DNA of 64,000 nucleotides from Streptomyces cinnamoneus (GCF_002939475.1 NZ_PKFQ01000001.1:3469001-3533000), one strand, 5' to 3'; numbered from the stretch's first letter, positions 7,910 to 16,118 are shown. Numbers and translations are program-made. Notes: generated by a model from the sequence alone, not told the origin.

Positions 7910-8671
7910 TCACTCCCGGGGCCCACCCCAGTGGAAGAGCGCCATGGCCACACTCGTGGCGAGGTTGTAGCTCGACACCTGCGGCCGCATCGGCAGGGAC
8001 ACCAACCGGTCCGCCCTCCCCCTCAGCTCCGCCGAGATCCCGTGGCGCTCCGAACCGAAGGCGATCAGCGCGTCGTCGGGAAGGGTCAGGGAGCGGATGT
8101 CCTCCCCCTCCGGATCCAGGGCGTACAGCGGCCCGTCCGGCAGCTCCCCGAGGTCCAGCCGCTCGACGGCCGTGGCGTAGTGCAGCCCGGCGCCGGAGCG
8201 CACCGCGTTCGGGTGCCAGGGATCGACGTCACCGGTGGTCACCACGCCCGTGGCCCCGAAGCCGGCGGCGAGCCGGACGACCGCGCCCACGTTGCCGAGG
8301 TTGCGGGGGTTGTCCAGGACGACGACGGGCGCTTGCCGGGGCCGCCGCGACAACGCGTCGAGGTTCGCCCGGCGGTCGCGGCGCGCGGCCAGCGCGGCCA
8401 CGCCCGTGGCGTGGATCCGCGGCACCAGCTCGCGCAGTTCCCGCGCGGGCACCTCGACCAGCAACCGGTCGAGGCCCTCGCTCAGGTCGGGGGCCAGTCC
8501 GGCCGCCAGCGCCAGCGCCGCGGCCTTGTCCCCGGCCAGCGCGGGCCGCACGTCCGCGCCGAAGCGCAGGGCGTGCTTGAGCGCGTGGAAGCCGTCGAGC
8601 AGCACGGCGTCGGGCGCCCTCTCGCGCCACTGCCGCAGCGCGGCGGCGGCCTGGGCGTCGTCCTCGGTCAT
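7910..8671 (-). CDS. SpoU/TrmH-family RNA 2'-O-methyltransferase
   Basis: A 253-aa SPOUT-fold methyltransferase that uses S-adenosylmethionine to methylate a ribose 2'-OH in rRNA or tRNA. All three SpoU motifs are present in the C-terminal half: VVLDNPRNLGNVGAVVRLAA (motif 1, with the catalytic-type N and R), LIAFGSERHGIS (motif 2) and VSLPMRPQVSSYNLATSVAM (motif 3). The N-terminal 100 residues resemble the substrate-binding extension of this family. The RNA target cannot be read from sequence. The start at 8671 is the first ATG of the frame. Convergent with paaN; no operon partner. Confidence 0.85.
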   Translation of the reverse strand: MTEDDAQAAAALRQWRERAPDAVLLDGFHALKHALRFGADVRPALAGDKAAALALAAGLAPDLSEGLDRLLVEVPARELRELVPRIHATGVAALAARRDRRANLDALSRRPRQAPVVVLDNPRNLGNVGAVVRLAAGFGATGVVTTGDVDPWHPNAVRSGAGLHYATAVERLDLGELPDGPLYALDPEGEDIRSLTLPDDALIAFGSERHGISAELRGRADRLVSLPMRPQVSSYNLATSVAMALFHWGGPRE

Positions 8672-8734
8672 GCCCTCAGCCTACGGGCCCGCGATCACGG
8701 CCCGTCCGCCGCCGGGCGGTGAGATCGGCGCAGG

Positions 8735-9997
8735 TCAGCCGCCCACGGCCGCCCGTGTCGGCTCCGTGTCGCGCTGCTGGGGCACTCCGCCCGTACGGCT
8801 GGCGCGCAGCCGGGAGCGGGCGCGCCCGGCGAGGTCGCCCACGCGGCGCAGGAAGGAGGTGGGCAGGAAGACGGCGTCCGTCATGATCATCGCGAGGGAG
8901 AAGAAGGGCAGTCCGAGCAGGACGGCGATCCCGACGTGTTCGGCCATCATCACCGGCAGCAGGACGTTCTTCACGCGCCGGTTGAGCAGCGTGAAGGGGA
9001 AGGCGACCTGGACGGCCACCGTGCCGTAGCTGAGCAGGAGTACGACGAGCCCGTTGCCGGCGAGGGCGTGGGAGAGCCCGGGCCAGGGCGAGAAGTAGTC
9101 GATGTGCAGGGGGTAGTAGAGCGCGGTGCCGTCCTGCCAGCGCGTGCCCTGGATCTTGTACCAGCCGGCGGTCGCGTAGATCAGGCAGACCTCCGCCATG
9201 ATCACCAACAGCGTGGCGTTGTGCGCGAGGTGGGCGAGCGCGTCCAGGACGGTGCGGGGCTCTCCGGGGGCGAAGCGTGCGACCGCCCACCACAGCCCCT
9301 GGACCGCCCACAGTCCCCACAGGGCCGCCGCCCAGCCGATGCCGGGCAGCGGGCCGTCGGCCGTCCACGACATGCCGGTGTCGCACACCAGCTGCGCGGT
9401 GGCGAGGGCGAGCCCGCAGGCCGTCCACAGGACGACGCCGGTCACGTCCCAGCCGGCACCACGCGGCCCCGAGCCGGAGGCCGCCCCGGCTTCCGAGCCG
9501 GATCCGCTTCCGCTGCCGCGGTCCGACGCCCGGCGGGCCGCCCGCCGGGCGTCGAGGGACCACACCTGTCCGCATCGGGTGAGCACGAGGTAGAGCGCCA
9601 TCAGGTGGATGACGTTGTCGCCGCCGTCCCCTATGAAGACGCTGCGGTTCTGCAGCGACAGCACCGTGACCATGGAGAGCACCGACATCGTCCGCGTGCG
9701 CCAGCCGAGCGTCAGCAGGGCCGCGGAGACGAGGGCGAGCACGTACACGGTCTCGAACCACGTGGCGGAGCCGGACCACATCAGGGCCGTGAAGGCGTGG
9801 TTGTCGCCGGTCAGCTCCCGGGCCATCCCCCAGCTCCACGGGGCGTCGGGCCCGTACAGCTCATGGCGGTTGGGCCATTCGCGCAGCAGGTAGCAGAGCC
9901 AGGTGAAGGAGAGGCCGATCCGGACGACGGCCGTCTGGTACGGGCCGAGGGAGGCTCCGGTGACGCGGTCGAGGCCGCGCGACAGGGCGTTGATCAT
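8735..9997 (-). CDS. HTTM-domain integral membrane protein
   Basis: A 420-aa protein with many membrane segments, for example VVRIGLSFTWLCYLL, TVYVLALVSAALLTLGW, VTGVVLWTACGLALATAQL, LLVIMAEVCLIYATAGWYKI and GLVVLLLSYGTVAVQVAF. The layout matches HTTM (horizontally transferred transmembrane) proteins, related to the membrane part of vitamin-K gamma-carboxylase. Family-typical stretches are FIGDGGDNVIHLMALYLVL and GWYKIQGTRWQDGTALYYPLHI. A Gly/Ser-rich loop at about residues 159-175 joins the two halves. The ATG at 9997 overlaps the stop of the DUF5819 gene by 4 bases, so the two are coupled. Biochemical role unknown. Confidence 0.78.
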   Translation of the reverse strand: MINALSRGLDRVTGASLGPYQTAVVRIGLSFTWLCYLLREWPNRHELYGPDAPWSWGMARELTGDNHAFTALMWSGSATWFETVYVLALVSAALLTLGWRTRTMSVLSMVTVLSLQNRSVFIGDGGDNVIHLMALYLVLTRCGQVWSLDARRAARRASDRGSGSGSGSEAGAASGSGPRGAGWDVTGVVLWTACGLALATAQLVCDTGMSWTADGPLPGIGWAAALWGLWAVQGLWWAVARFAPGEPRTVLDALAHLAHNATLLVIMAEVCLIYATAGWYKIQGTRWQDGTALYYPLHIDYFSPWPGLSHALAGNGLVVLLLSYGTVAVQVAFPFTLLNRRVKNVLLPVMMAEHVGIAVLLGLPFFSLAMIMTDAVFLPTSFLRRVGDLAGRARSRLRASRTGGVPQQRDTEPTRAAVGG

Positions 9998-10671
9998 CGG
10001 TTGCTCGCCTCCGCGAGGTCGGCGCCGGTGACCGGCCACCAGCCCAGGACCCGGTACACCGGCTTGGTCTCGGCCTGTTCGTCGCTCCAGGGCGGCGGCG
10101 CGATGGGAGAGGTCACCGAGCGGACCTGGACGCGGCCGAGCGGGCGGTCCTGCTGCCCGGCGCCCAGCCGGGAGGCGACGATGCGGCGGATGTACTCCTC
10201 GGAGAGCCGGCCGCGCAGGCCGCTCGGCTGCTCCTGGGCGTCGTGGTTGGCGGTGTAGAAGTCCCAGGCGCGGCGGAGTTCGTTCTGCCGCGTGTGGCTG
10301 GGGAGCGGGTTGTGGGCGATGTCGGCGCCGTCCCGGGCCGAGAGGTCGGCCCAGGGGGTGACGGTGGTGCCGCCGTCGGGGGAGCGCAGTTCGGCGCGCG
10401 CCTGGACGGCGACGTTCTGCTGGAGGGGGTTCGGGGCGAAGAACTTCCAGTTCTGCTCGAACTCCGGGTACACGTAGTCGTTGACGGCAGACGCGTGCCG
10501 CTTGCTGACCGTGTTCGACGGCGCCACGTGCAGGAACATCATCGCCAGGTGCACGGCCGTGGCGAGCGTGACCACCGCGACGCCGCCCGCGACGACGACG
10601 CGGGCCGGAAGGGACAGCTCGAAGAGCCCAAGGCCGCCGCCCGTCCGCTCGTGCCCGGTGTCCGTCTCCAT
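9994..10671 (-). CDS. DUF5819-like single-pass membrane protein
   Basis: A 225-aa protein with one N-terminal membrane segment (about residues 25-50, [24 protein letters not shown]) and an extracytoplasmic domain that begins with the conspicuous [16 protein letters not shown] motif. I assign it to DUF5819 on this motif and on its HTTM neighbour. The start at 10671 (METDTGHE) is chosen because the upstream extension of the open frame crosses the paaA promoter region; the SD is weak (GGGGCGG). It is first gene of the two-gene unit with HTTM and is divergent from paaA, so its promoter shares the 203-bp gap that holds the TetR operator and a DnaA box. Confidence 0.7.
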   Translation of the reverse strand: METDTGHERTGGGLGLFELSLPARVVVAGGVAVVTLATAVHLAMMFLHVAPSNTVSKRHASAVNDYVYPEFEQNWKFFAPNPLQQNVAVQARAELRSPDGGTTVTPWADLSARDGADIAHNPLPSHTRQNELRRAWDFYTANHDAQEQPSGLRGRLSEEYIRRIVASRLGAGQQDRPLGRVQVRSVTSPIAPPPWSDEQAETKPVYRVLGWWPVTGADLAEASNR

Positions 10672-10777
10672 GTCCGCCCCGTTCCGCCTGGTGTTTCCGG
10701 TATTGCGCGCACCACCGTCCTCCGGTGTGCACCCGAACCGTACCGACGCCACCCCACGAGGCCCAGCACGCACGGGG

Positions 10778-10786
10778 TTATCCACA
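10778..10786 (+). promoter_or_regulatory. Perfect DnaA box upstream of paaA
   Basis: TTATCCACA ends three bases before the putative -35 (TTGACA, 10790-10795) of paaA. This is the same placement relative to the promoter as the DnaA box at dnaA itself. Confidence 0.6.
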
Positions 10787-10789
10787 GGG

Positions 10790-10818
10790 TTGACACCTCC
10801 TGGGGCACGGCCCACCAT
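10790..10818 (+). promoter_or_regulatory. Putative paaA promoter
   Basis: TTGACA (10790-10795), a 17-base spacer and CACCAT (10813-10818) form a plausible housekeeping promoter. The TetR-type operator starts four bases after the -10, over the expected transcription start. Confidence 0.5.
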
Positions 10819-10821
10819 TGA

Positions 10822-10835
10822 ACCGAACGATCGGT
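10822..10835. promoter_or_regulatory. PaaR/TetR-like operator upstream of paaA
   Basis: ACCGAACGATCGGT is the exact reverse complement of the 5936-5949 site. It sits 39 bases before the paaA start and just downstream of the putative promoter. Confidence 0.7.
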
Positions 10836-10873
10836 CGGTAGGGAGCAATGGACGAGCCCGAGGGGGGCATGGC

Positions 10874-11848
10874 ATGACGACCACCGCGCCGGATGCGGCG
10901 GCGCCGGAGACGGAGCGGGAGGCGGCGCTGAGCGCGGCCTTCGACGCCACCGTGGCCGCCGACGAGCGCATCGAGCCACGTGACTGGATGCCCGACGCCT
11001 ATCGCGCCACCCTCGTCCGGCAGATCGCCCAGCACGCCCATTCCGAGATCATCGGCATGCAGCCCGAGGCCAACTGGATCACCAGGGCGCCCTCGCTGCG
11101 CCGCAAGGCGATCCTGATGGCCAAGGTGCAGGACGAGGCAGGCCACGGCCTGTATCTGTACAGCGCCGCCGAAACCCTCGGCACGGGCCGCGACGAGCTG
11201 CTCGACAAGCTGCACTCCGGCCGCCAGCGCTATTCCTCCATCTTCAACTACCCCACCCTGACCTGGGCCGACGTGGGCGCCATCGGCTGGCTCGTGGACG
11301 GCGCCGCGATCACCAACCAGGTCCCGCTCTGCCGCTGCTCCTACGGGCCGTACGCGCGCGCCATGATCCGCGTCTGCAAGGAGGAGTCGTTCCACCAGCG
11401 CCAGGGGTACGAACTCCTGCTCGCCCTGAGCCGGGGCACCGAGGCCCAGCACGCGATGGCCCAGGACGCCGTGGACCGCTGGTGGTGGCCCTCCCTGATG
11501 ATGTTCGGCCCGCCCGACGACGAGTCCGCGCACTCCGCGCAGTCCATGACCTGGAAGATCAAGCGCCATTCCAACGACGAGCTGCGCCAGCGCTTCGTCG
11601 ACATCTGCGTCCCGCAGGCCGAGTCCCTCGGGCTCACCCTCCCTGATCCGGGCCTGCGGTGGAACGAGCAGCGGGGGCACTTCGACTTCGGCCCCATCGA
11701 CTGGGACGAGTTCCACGAGGTGCTGCGCGGCAACGGCCCCTGCAACGACCAGCGGATCGGCCAGCGCCGCCGGGCCCACGAAGAAGGCGCCTGGGTGCGC
11801 GAGGCAGCCGCCGCGTACGCGGCCAAGCACGGAAAGGCGACGGCATGA
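10874..11848 (+). CDS. paaA: 1,2-phenylacetyl-CoA epoxidase subunit PaaA (catalytic)
   Basis: The di-iron catalytic subunit (324 aa) of the multicomponent monooxygenase that epoxidises the ring of phenylacetyl-CoA. Iron-binding and substrate-pocket segments typical of PaaA are present: [55 protein letters not shown] and [18 protein letters not shown], plus the C-terminal [15 protein letters not shown]. The ATG at 10874 follows GAGGGGGG closely. It heads the paaABCDE operon, in which each junction overlaps or abuts, and is probably repressed through the operator at 10822-10835. Confidence 0.94.
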   Translation: MTTTAPDAAAPETEREAALSAAFDATVAADERIEPRDWMPDAYRATLVRQIAQHAHSEIIGMQPEANWITRAPSLRRKAILMAKVQDEAGHGLYLYSAAETLGTGRDELLDKLHSGRQRYSSIFNYPTLTWADVGAIGWLVDGAAITNQVPLCRCSYGPYARAMIRVCKEESFHQRQGYELLLALSRGTEAQHAMAQDAVDRWWWPSLMMFGPPDDESAHSAQSMTWKIKRHSNDELRQRFVDICVPQAESLGLTLPDPGLRWNEQRGHFDFGPIDWDEFHEVLRGNGPCNDQRIGQRRRAHEEGAWVREAAAAYAAKHGKATA

Positions 11849-12132
11849 CGAGCACCGACTGGCCGCTGTGGGAGGTGTTCGTGCGCAGCAGGCGAGGCCT
11901 CTCGCACACCCACGCAGGCAGCCTCCACGCCCCGGACGCCGAGATGGCCCTGCGCAACGCCCGCGACCTCTACACCCGCCGCTCCGAAGGCGTCTCCATC
12001 TGGGTCGTGCCGTCCGTCGCCGTCACCGCCTCCTCGCCGGACGAGAAGGACCCGTTCTTCGAGCCCGCCGCCGACAAGCCCTACCGCCACCCGACCTTCT
12101 ACGAGATCCCGGAAGGGGTGCGGCACCTGTGA
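11845..12132 (+). CDS. paaB: 1,2-phenylacetyl-CoA epoxidase subunit PaaB
   Basis: A 95-aa structural subunit of the phenylacetyl-CoA epoxidase complex. It starts [26 protein letters not shown] and contains [22 protein letters not shown], both typical of PaaB, whose usual length is about 95 aa. The ATG overlaps the paaA stop (ATGA) and the TGA overlaps the GTG of paaC. The subunit is needed for a working complex, but its exact part in catalysis is not evident from sequence. Confidence 0.93.
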   Translation: MTSTDWPLWEVFVRSRRGLSHTHAGSLHAPDAEMALRNARDLYTRRSEGVSIWVVPSVAVTASSPDEKDPFFEPAADKPYRHPTFYEIPEGVRHL

Positions 12133-12845
12133 AGGAGCCGGCCACGTCCGCGGCCCTGGCCCTCGGTGACGACGCCCTGGTGCTCTCCCACCGGCTGGGG
12201 GAGTGGGCCGGGCACGCGCCCGTCCTGGAGGAGGAGGTCGCGCTCGCCAACATCGCCCTCGACCTCCTCGGCCAGGCCCGCACCCTGCTGTCCCTCGCGG
12301 GCGACGAGGACGAGCTGGCCTTCCTCCGCGAGGAGCGCCAGTTCCGCAACGTCCAGCTCGTCGAGCAGCCCAACGGCGACTTCGCACACACGATCGTGCG
12401 ACAGCTGTACTTCTCCCTCTACCAGCAGTCGCTCTACGGCCAACTGGCCGCCGGCGACAGCCCCTTCGTGCCCCTCGCCGCGAAGGCCGTCAAGGAGGTC
12501 ACCTACCACCGCGACCACGCCGAGCACTGGATCCTGCGCCTCGGCGACGGGACGGCCGAGAGCCACGCCCGGGCGCAGACCGCCCTCGACGCCCTCTGGC
12601 GGTTCACGGGCGAGCTGTTCCAGCCGGTCGAGGGGCTGCCCGTGGACTTCGACGCCCTGCGCGACGGCTGGCTCGCGGAGGTGACGGCCGTCGTCGGGCG
12701 GGCCACGCTCACCCTGCCCGACGGCCCGCGGTCCGGAGCGTGGACGGCGGGCGCCGGCCGGCAGGGCATCCACACCGAGTCGTTCGGGCGGATGCTCGCC
12801 GAGATGCAGCACCTGCACCGCAGCCACCCGGGGGCGACGTGGTGA
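12129..12845 (+). CDS. paaC: 1,2-phenylacetyl-CoA epoxidase subunit PaaC
   Basis: A 238-aa ferritin-like subunit that pairs with PaaA to form the stable catalytic core; in characterised complexes it is structural and lacks a working di-iron centre. Diagnostic segments are ALVLSHRLGEWAGHAPVLEEEVALANIALDLLGQAR, DFAHTIVRQLYFSLYQ, KEVTYHRDHAEHWILRLGDGT and the C-terminal GRQGIHTESFGRMLAEMQ. It starts with GTG at 12129, overlapping the paaB stop (GTGA). Confidence 0.93.
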   Translation: MKEPATSAALALGDDALVLSHRLGEWAGHAPVLEEEVALANIALDLLGQARTLLSLAGDEDELAFLREERQFRNVQLVEQPNGDFAHTIVRQLYFSLYQQSLYGQLAAGDSPFVPLAAKAVKEVTYHRDHAEHWILRLGDGTAESHARAQTALDALWRFTGELFQPVEGLPVDFDALRDGWLAEVTAVVGRATLTLPDGPRSGAWTAGAGRQGIHTESFGRMLAEMQHLHRSHPGATW

Positions 12846-13336
12846 GCGCCCCGACCCCCCTGGAGGAGGAGCTCCGCGCGCTGGCCGGCGCGGTGCCCGA
12901 CCCGGAGCTGCCCGTCCTCAGCCTGGCCGAGCTGGGCGTGCTGCGCGGACTGCGCCTCACCGGCCCCGGCCGGGTGGAGGTGGAGCTGACGCCCACCTAC
13001 ACCGGCTGCCCGGCCGTCGAGGCGATGTCGGCCGACATCGAGCGTGTGCTGCGCGAGCACGGCCAGCGCGAGGTGACGGTCCGCACGGTGCTCTCCCCCG
13101 CCTGGTCCACCGACGACATCACCGCCGAAGGCCGCCGCAAGCTCGCCGAGTTCGGCATAGCGCCCCCGCGGCCCACGGGCCCCGACGGGCCCGTCATGGT
13201 CGACCTGGCCATCCGCTGTCCCCACTGCGGATCCACGGACACCACGCTGCTGAGCCGCTTCTCCTCCACCGCCTGCAAGGCCCTGCGCCGCTGCGAGGCG
13301 TGCCGCGAACCGTTCGACCACTTCAAGGAGTTGTAG
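12842..13336 (+). CDS. paaD: Phenylacetate epoxidase maturation protein PaaD (DUF59/MIP18 type)
   Basis: A 164-aa protein with an N-terminal DUF59/MIP18 domain (VPDPELPVLSLAELGVLRGL, TPTYTGCPAVEAM), as in Fe-S cluster assembly proteins, and a C-terminal zinc ribbon (CPHCGS with CEACREPFDHFKEL). PaaD is required for the epoxidase and is thought to help build the metal centres of the complex, probably the 2Fe-2S cluster of PaaE. GTG start at 12842 overlapping the paaC stop. The stop TAG abuts the ATG of paaE. Confidence 0.93.
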   Translation: MSAPTPLEEELRALAGAVPDPELPVLSLAELGVLRGLRLTGPGRVEVELTPTYTGCPAVEAMSADIERVLREHGQREVTVRTVLSPAWSTDDITAEGRRKLAEFGIAPPRPTGPDGPVMVDLAIRCPHCGSTDTTLLSRFSSTACKALRRCEACREPFDHFKEL

Positions 13337-14422
13337 ATGGCAGCGGCCCGCCATGGTGCCTTCCACCCGCTCCGGGTGACGGCCGTCGACCCGCTCACCG
13401 ACGACTCGGTGGCCCTCACGCTCGCCGTGCCCCCGGAGCTGCGGGACGCCTTCCGCCACCTCCCCGGTCAGCACCTCGCCCTCCGCCGCACCCTGGACGG
13501 CGCCGAGATCCGCCGCACGTACTCCATCTGCGGCCCGGCCGCCGGCCCCGGCGGGCCCGGCACGCTGCGCGTGGGCGTGCGGCTGGTGGACGGCGGAGCG
13601 TTCTCGACCTACGCCCTCAAGGAGCTGGCCGCCGGCGACACCGTGGAGGTCATGGCACCGGCCGGACGCTTCGTCCTGGAGCCACGCCCCGGCCACTTCG
13701 CGGCGATCGTCGGCGGCAGCGGCATCACCCCGGTGCTGTCCATGGTCACGACCCTGCTCGCCCGGGAGCCCCGAGCCCGGTTCTGCCTCATCCGCAGCGA
13801 CCGCACCACCGCCTCCACGATGTTCCTGGACGAGGTCGCCGACCTCAAGGACCGCTACCCCGACCGCTTCCAGCTGGTGCAGACCCTCTCCCGCGAGGAG
13901 CAGGAGGCGGGACCCGCCTCGGGACGGCTCGACGAGGGCCGGCTGACCGCCCTGCTGCCCTCACTGCTGCCCGTGGAGAGCGTCGACGGCTGGTTCCTCT
14001 GCGGCCCGCACGGCCTGGTGCGGAGCGCGAAGCGGGCCCTGGACCACCTCGGGGTGGCCCGGGACCGGATCCATGAGGAGATCTTCCACGCCGAGGAGAT
14101 ACCGGCCGGCGGCCCCCAGAGCCCCACGGCCGCCCCCGCCCCCGAGCACAGCACGCTGACCGCCAGGTTGGACGGCCGCAGCGGCAGCTGGTCGGTGCGG
14201 GACGGCGAGCCGCTGCTGGAGACGGTGCTGCGCAACCGCGCCGACGCCCCCTACGCCTGCAAGGGCGGCGTGTGCGGGACCTGCCGGGCCTTCCTGGTGA
14301 CGGGCGAGGTGCGCATGGACCGCAACTTCGCCTTGGAGCAGGAGGAGTTGGACGCCGGCTATGTGCTGGCCTGCCAGTCCCACCCGGTCACGGAGAAGGT
14401 CGAGCTGGACTTCGACCGCTGA
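13337..14422 (+). CDS. paaE: 1,2-phenylacetyl-CoA epoxidase reductase PaaE
   Basis: The reductase (361 aa) that moves electrons from NADPH through FAD and a 2Fe-2S cluster to PaaA. The FAD domain has RRTYSICGPAAG; the NAD(P) domain has AIVGGSGITPVLSMV and DGWFLCGPHGLV; a plant-type ferredoxin domain is at the C terminus, with cluster cysteines in YACKGGVCGTCRAF and the distant C of LACQSHP. This FNR-then-ferredoxin order is that of PaaE. The ATG directly follows the paaD stop. Last gene of the operon; no strong terminator is seen in the next 100 bases. Confidence 0.94.
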   Translation: MAAARHGAFHPLRVTAVDPLTDDSVALTLAVPPELRDAFRHLPGQHLALRRTLDGAEIRRTYSICGPAAGPGGPGTLRVGVRLVDGGAFSTYALKELAAGDTVEVMAPAGRFVLEPRPGHFAAIVGGSGITPVLSMVTTLLAREPRARFCLIRSDRTTASTMFLDEVADLKDRYPDRFQLVQTLSREEQEAGPASGRLDEGRLTALLPSLLPVESVDGWFLCGPHGLVRSAKRALDHLGVARDRIHEEIFHAEEIPAGGPQSPTAAPAPEHSTLTARLDGRSGSWSVRDGEPLLETVLRNRADAPYACKGGVCGTCRAFLVTGEVRMDRNFALEQEELDAGYVLACQSHPVTEKVELDFDR

Positions 14423-14538
14423 GGACGGCGGCAAGGGGAAGAGAAGAAGGCGGGCGACGAGACGAGGACCGCGGTGAGGTGAAGGGTGACGCGGGCTGCC
14501 GCCCCACCCGTTCCCAATTCCCGGGATCTGCTCTAACT

Positions 14539-14551
14539 TGACGGACCGTCA
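14539..14551. promoter_or_regulatory. Palindromic operator upstream of the acyl-CoA dehydrogenase
   Basis: TGACGGACCGTCA is a perfect palindrome around a single central A, 32 bases before the GTG start. Sequences of this TGACGG/CCGTCA form are typical TetR-family operators in front of actinobacterial acyl-CoA dehydrogenase genes. It differs from the PaaR-like sites, so another repressor is implied. Confidence 0.5.
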
Positions 14552-14582
14552 GTTAATCGGGCAGCACCGGAAGGGGCGGGCC

Positions 14583-15725
14583 GTGGACTTCACCTTCACC
14601 GAGGAGCAGCAGGCCGCCGCCGAGGCGGCCCGGGCCGTCTTCGCCGGGGTGAAGCCCGACGGGGTCCCCAGCCCCGCCCTCGTACCGGGCGCGGTGGCCG
14701 ACGACTTCGACCGCCCCCTGTGGAGCCGGCTCGCCCGCGCCGGTCTGCTGAGCCTGCCGGTCCCCCCGGAGCACGGCGGCGCCGGGCTCGGACCCCTCGC
14801 CCTGTGCCTGGTGCTGCGCGAGGCCGGCAAGGTCCTGGCCAGGGTGCCGCTCCTGGAGCACACCGCCGCGGCCCTCACCCTCAGCGAACACGGCGGCGTC
14901 GCCATGAGCCACCTCCTGCCCGCCATCGGCCGGGGCGAGCTGGTCGTCACCACGGCCGCCCACGGCCGCACCGGCCACGACGCCGCCGAGCAGGCCGTGA
15001 CCGCCCGCCCGGCCGAGGCGGGCTGGCTCCTCGACGGCACACAGACCGCCGTGCCCTGGGCCCACGGCGCGGACCGGGTATTGCTGCCCGCCCACACCGC
15101 CGACGGCCGCACCGTCCTCGCCCTCGTCCCCCGCGACCGCCCCGGCGTGGACCTGGCCGACCAGGTCTCCACCAACGGCGAGCGCTACGCCCGGCTGACC
15201 CTGGACTCCGTACCGGCCGACGACGCCGAAGTGATCACTGCGGAGGGGGCCTGGGAACGCCTGCGCGCCCTGCTGACCTGCGGCACCTGTGCCCTGGCGC
15301 TGGGACTCGGCGAGGCCGTGGCACAGATGACCGGCGCCTATACGAGCAAGCGCGAGCAGTTCGGCTTCCCGCTCGCCACGTTCCAGGCGGTCGCGGTCCA
15401 GGCCGCCGACCGCTACATCGACCTGCGCGTGATGGAGGCCACGCTCTGGCAGGCCGCCTGGCGCGTCGAGTCCGGCGCGGCCGGCTGCGACGCACTGCCG
15501 CCCGCCGCCGACATCGCCGTCGCCAAGGTCTGGGCCTCGGAAGGGGTGCGCCGGGTCGTCCAGACCGCGCAGCACCTGCACGGCGGCTTCGGCGCGGACA
15601 CCGACTATCCCCTGCACCGCTACCACGCCTGGGCCAAACAGCTGGAACTCTCCCTGGGCCCCGCCGCCGCCCACGAGGAGGCCCTGGGCGACCTGCTGGC
15701 CGCCCACCCCTCGGCTGAAACCTGA
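14583..15725 (+). CDS. Acyl-CoA dehydrogenase family protein
   Basis: A 380-aa FAD-dependent dehydrogenase that would introduce a double bond into an acyl-CoA, or form half of a heteromeric enzyme. Seen are the N-terminal FTFTEEQQAAAEAARAVF, the middle-domain WLLDGTQTAVPWAHGADRVLL and the C-terminal helical domain with TSKREQFGFPLATFQAVAVQAAD and VQTAQHLHGGFGADTDYPLHRYH. The canonical catalytic glutamate position is not obvious, and the fold resembles the shorter FadE-type partner proteins. The GTG at 14583 has GGAAGGGG before it; an upstream in-frame extension to 14538 overlaps the operator. Substrate unknown. Confidence 0.82.
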   Translation: MDFTFTEEQQAAAEAARAVFAGVKPDGVPSPALVPGAVADDFDRPLWSRLARAGLLSLPVPPEHGGAGLGPLALCLVLREAGKVLARVPLLEHTAAALTLSEHGGVAMSHLLPAIGRGELVVTTAAHGRTGHDAAEQAVTARPAEAGWLLDGTQTAVPWAHGADRVLLPAHTADGRTVLALVPRDRPGVDLADQVSTNGERYARLTLDSVPADDAEVITAEGAWERLRALLTCGTCALALGLGEAVAQMTGAYTSKREQFGFPLATFQAVAVQAADRYIDLRVMEATLWQAAWRVESGAAGCDALPPAADIAVAKVWASEGVRRVVQTAQHLHGGFGADTDYPLHRYHAWAKQLELSLGPAAAHEEALGDLLAAHPSAET

Positions 15726-15770
15726 GAGCCGGCCGGGACCTGAGAGGCCGGGGCCGCACGGCCCCCGGCG

Positions 15771-16118
15771 TCAGATCACCGTGCCGGGCACGCCGTCGCC
15801 GGCCACCACCGGACGGCCGCTGGCCTCCCAGACCTGCATGCCGCCCTCGACGTTGACCGCGTCCATGCCCTGCTGCACCAGATAGGCGGTGACCTGCGCG
15901 GAACGGCCGCCGGACCGGCAGATGACGTTGATCCGGCCGCCCTCGGACGCCTTCTCCGTCACCTCGCCGAAGCGCGCGACGAACTCGCTCATCGGGACGT
16001 GCAGCGCGCCCTCGGCGTGCCCCGCCTGCCACTCGTCGAGTTCACGCACGTCGAGCAGGAAATCGTCGGACGAGAGAGCGTCGACGCCGACCGTGGGGAT
16101 ACCGGAACCAAAATGCAT
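15771..16118 (-). CDS. Rhodanese-like domain protein
   Basis: A 115-aa single-domain rhodanese. The cysteine loop is INVICRSGGRSAQVTAYL, with the catalytic Cys in CRSGGRS; the CH2A-like LLDVRELDEWQAGHAEGALHVPM is also present. Such proteins move sulfane sulfur to thiol acceptors such as cyanide or protein cysteines. The start MHFGSGIP at 16118 fits the fold; the longer open frame to 16262 has unlikely composition. No operon partner; convergent with the acyl-CoA dehydrogenase. Confidence 0.85.
   Translation of the reverse strand: MHFGSGIPTVGVDALSSDDFLLDVRELDEWQAGHAEGALHVPMSEFVARFGEVTEKASEGGRINVICRSGGRSAQVTAYLVQQGMDAVNVEGGMQVWEASGRPVVAGDGVPGTVI

Noticed and set aside
6013..7953. Very long open frame (646 codons) on the minus strand opposite paaN
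   Set aside because: Antisense shadow of a GC-rich gene: composition is Gly/Arg/Val-rich with no family motifs, while the plus frame is a complete PaaN protein.
13337..15725. Acyl-CoA dehydrogenase as sixth gene of the paa operon
   Set aside because: A 160-base gap with its own TetR-type palindrome separates it from paaE, so I treat it as a separate unit.
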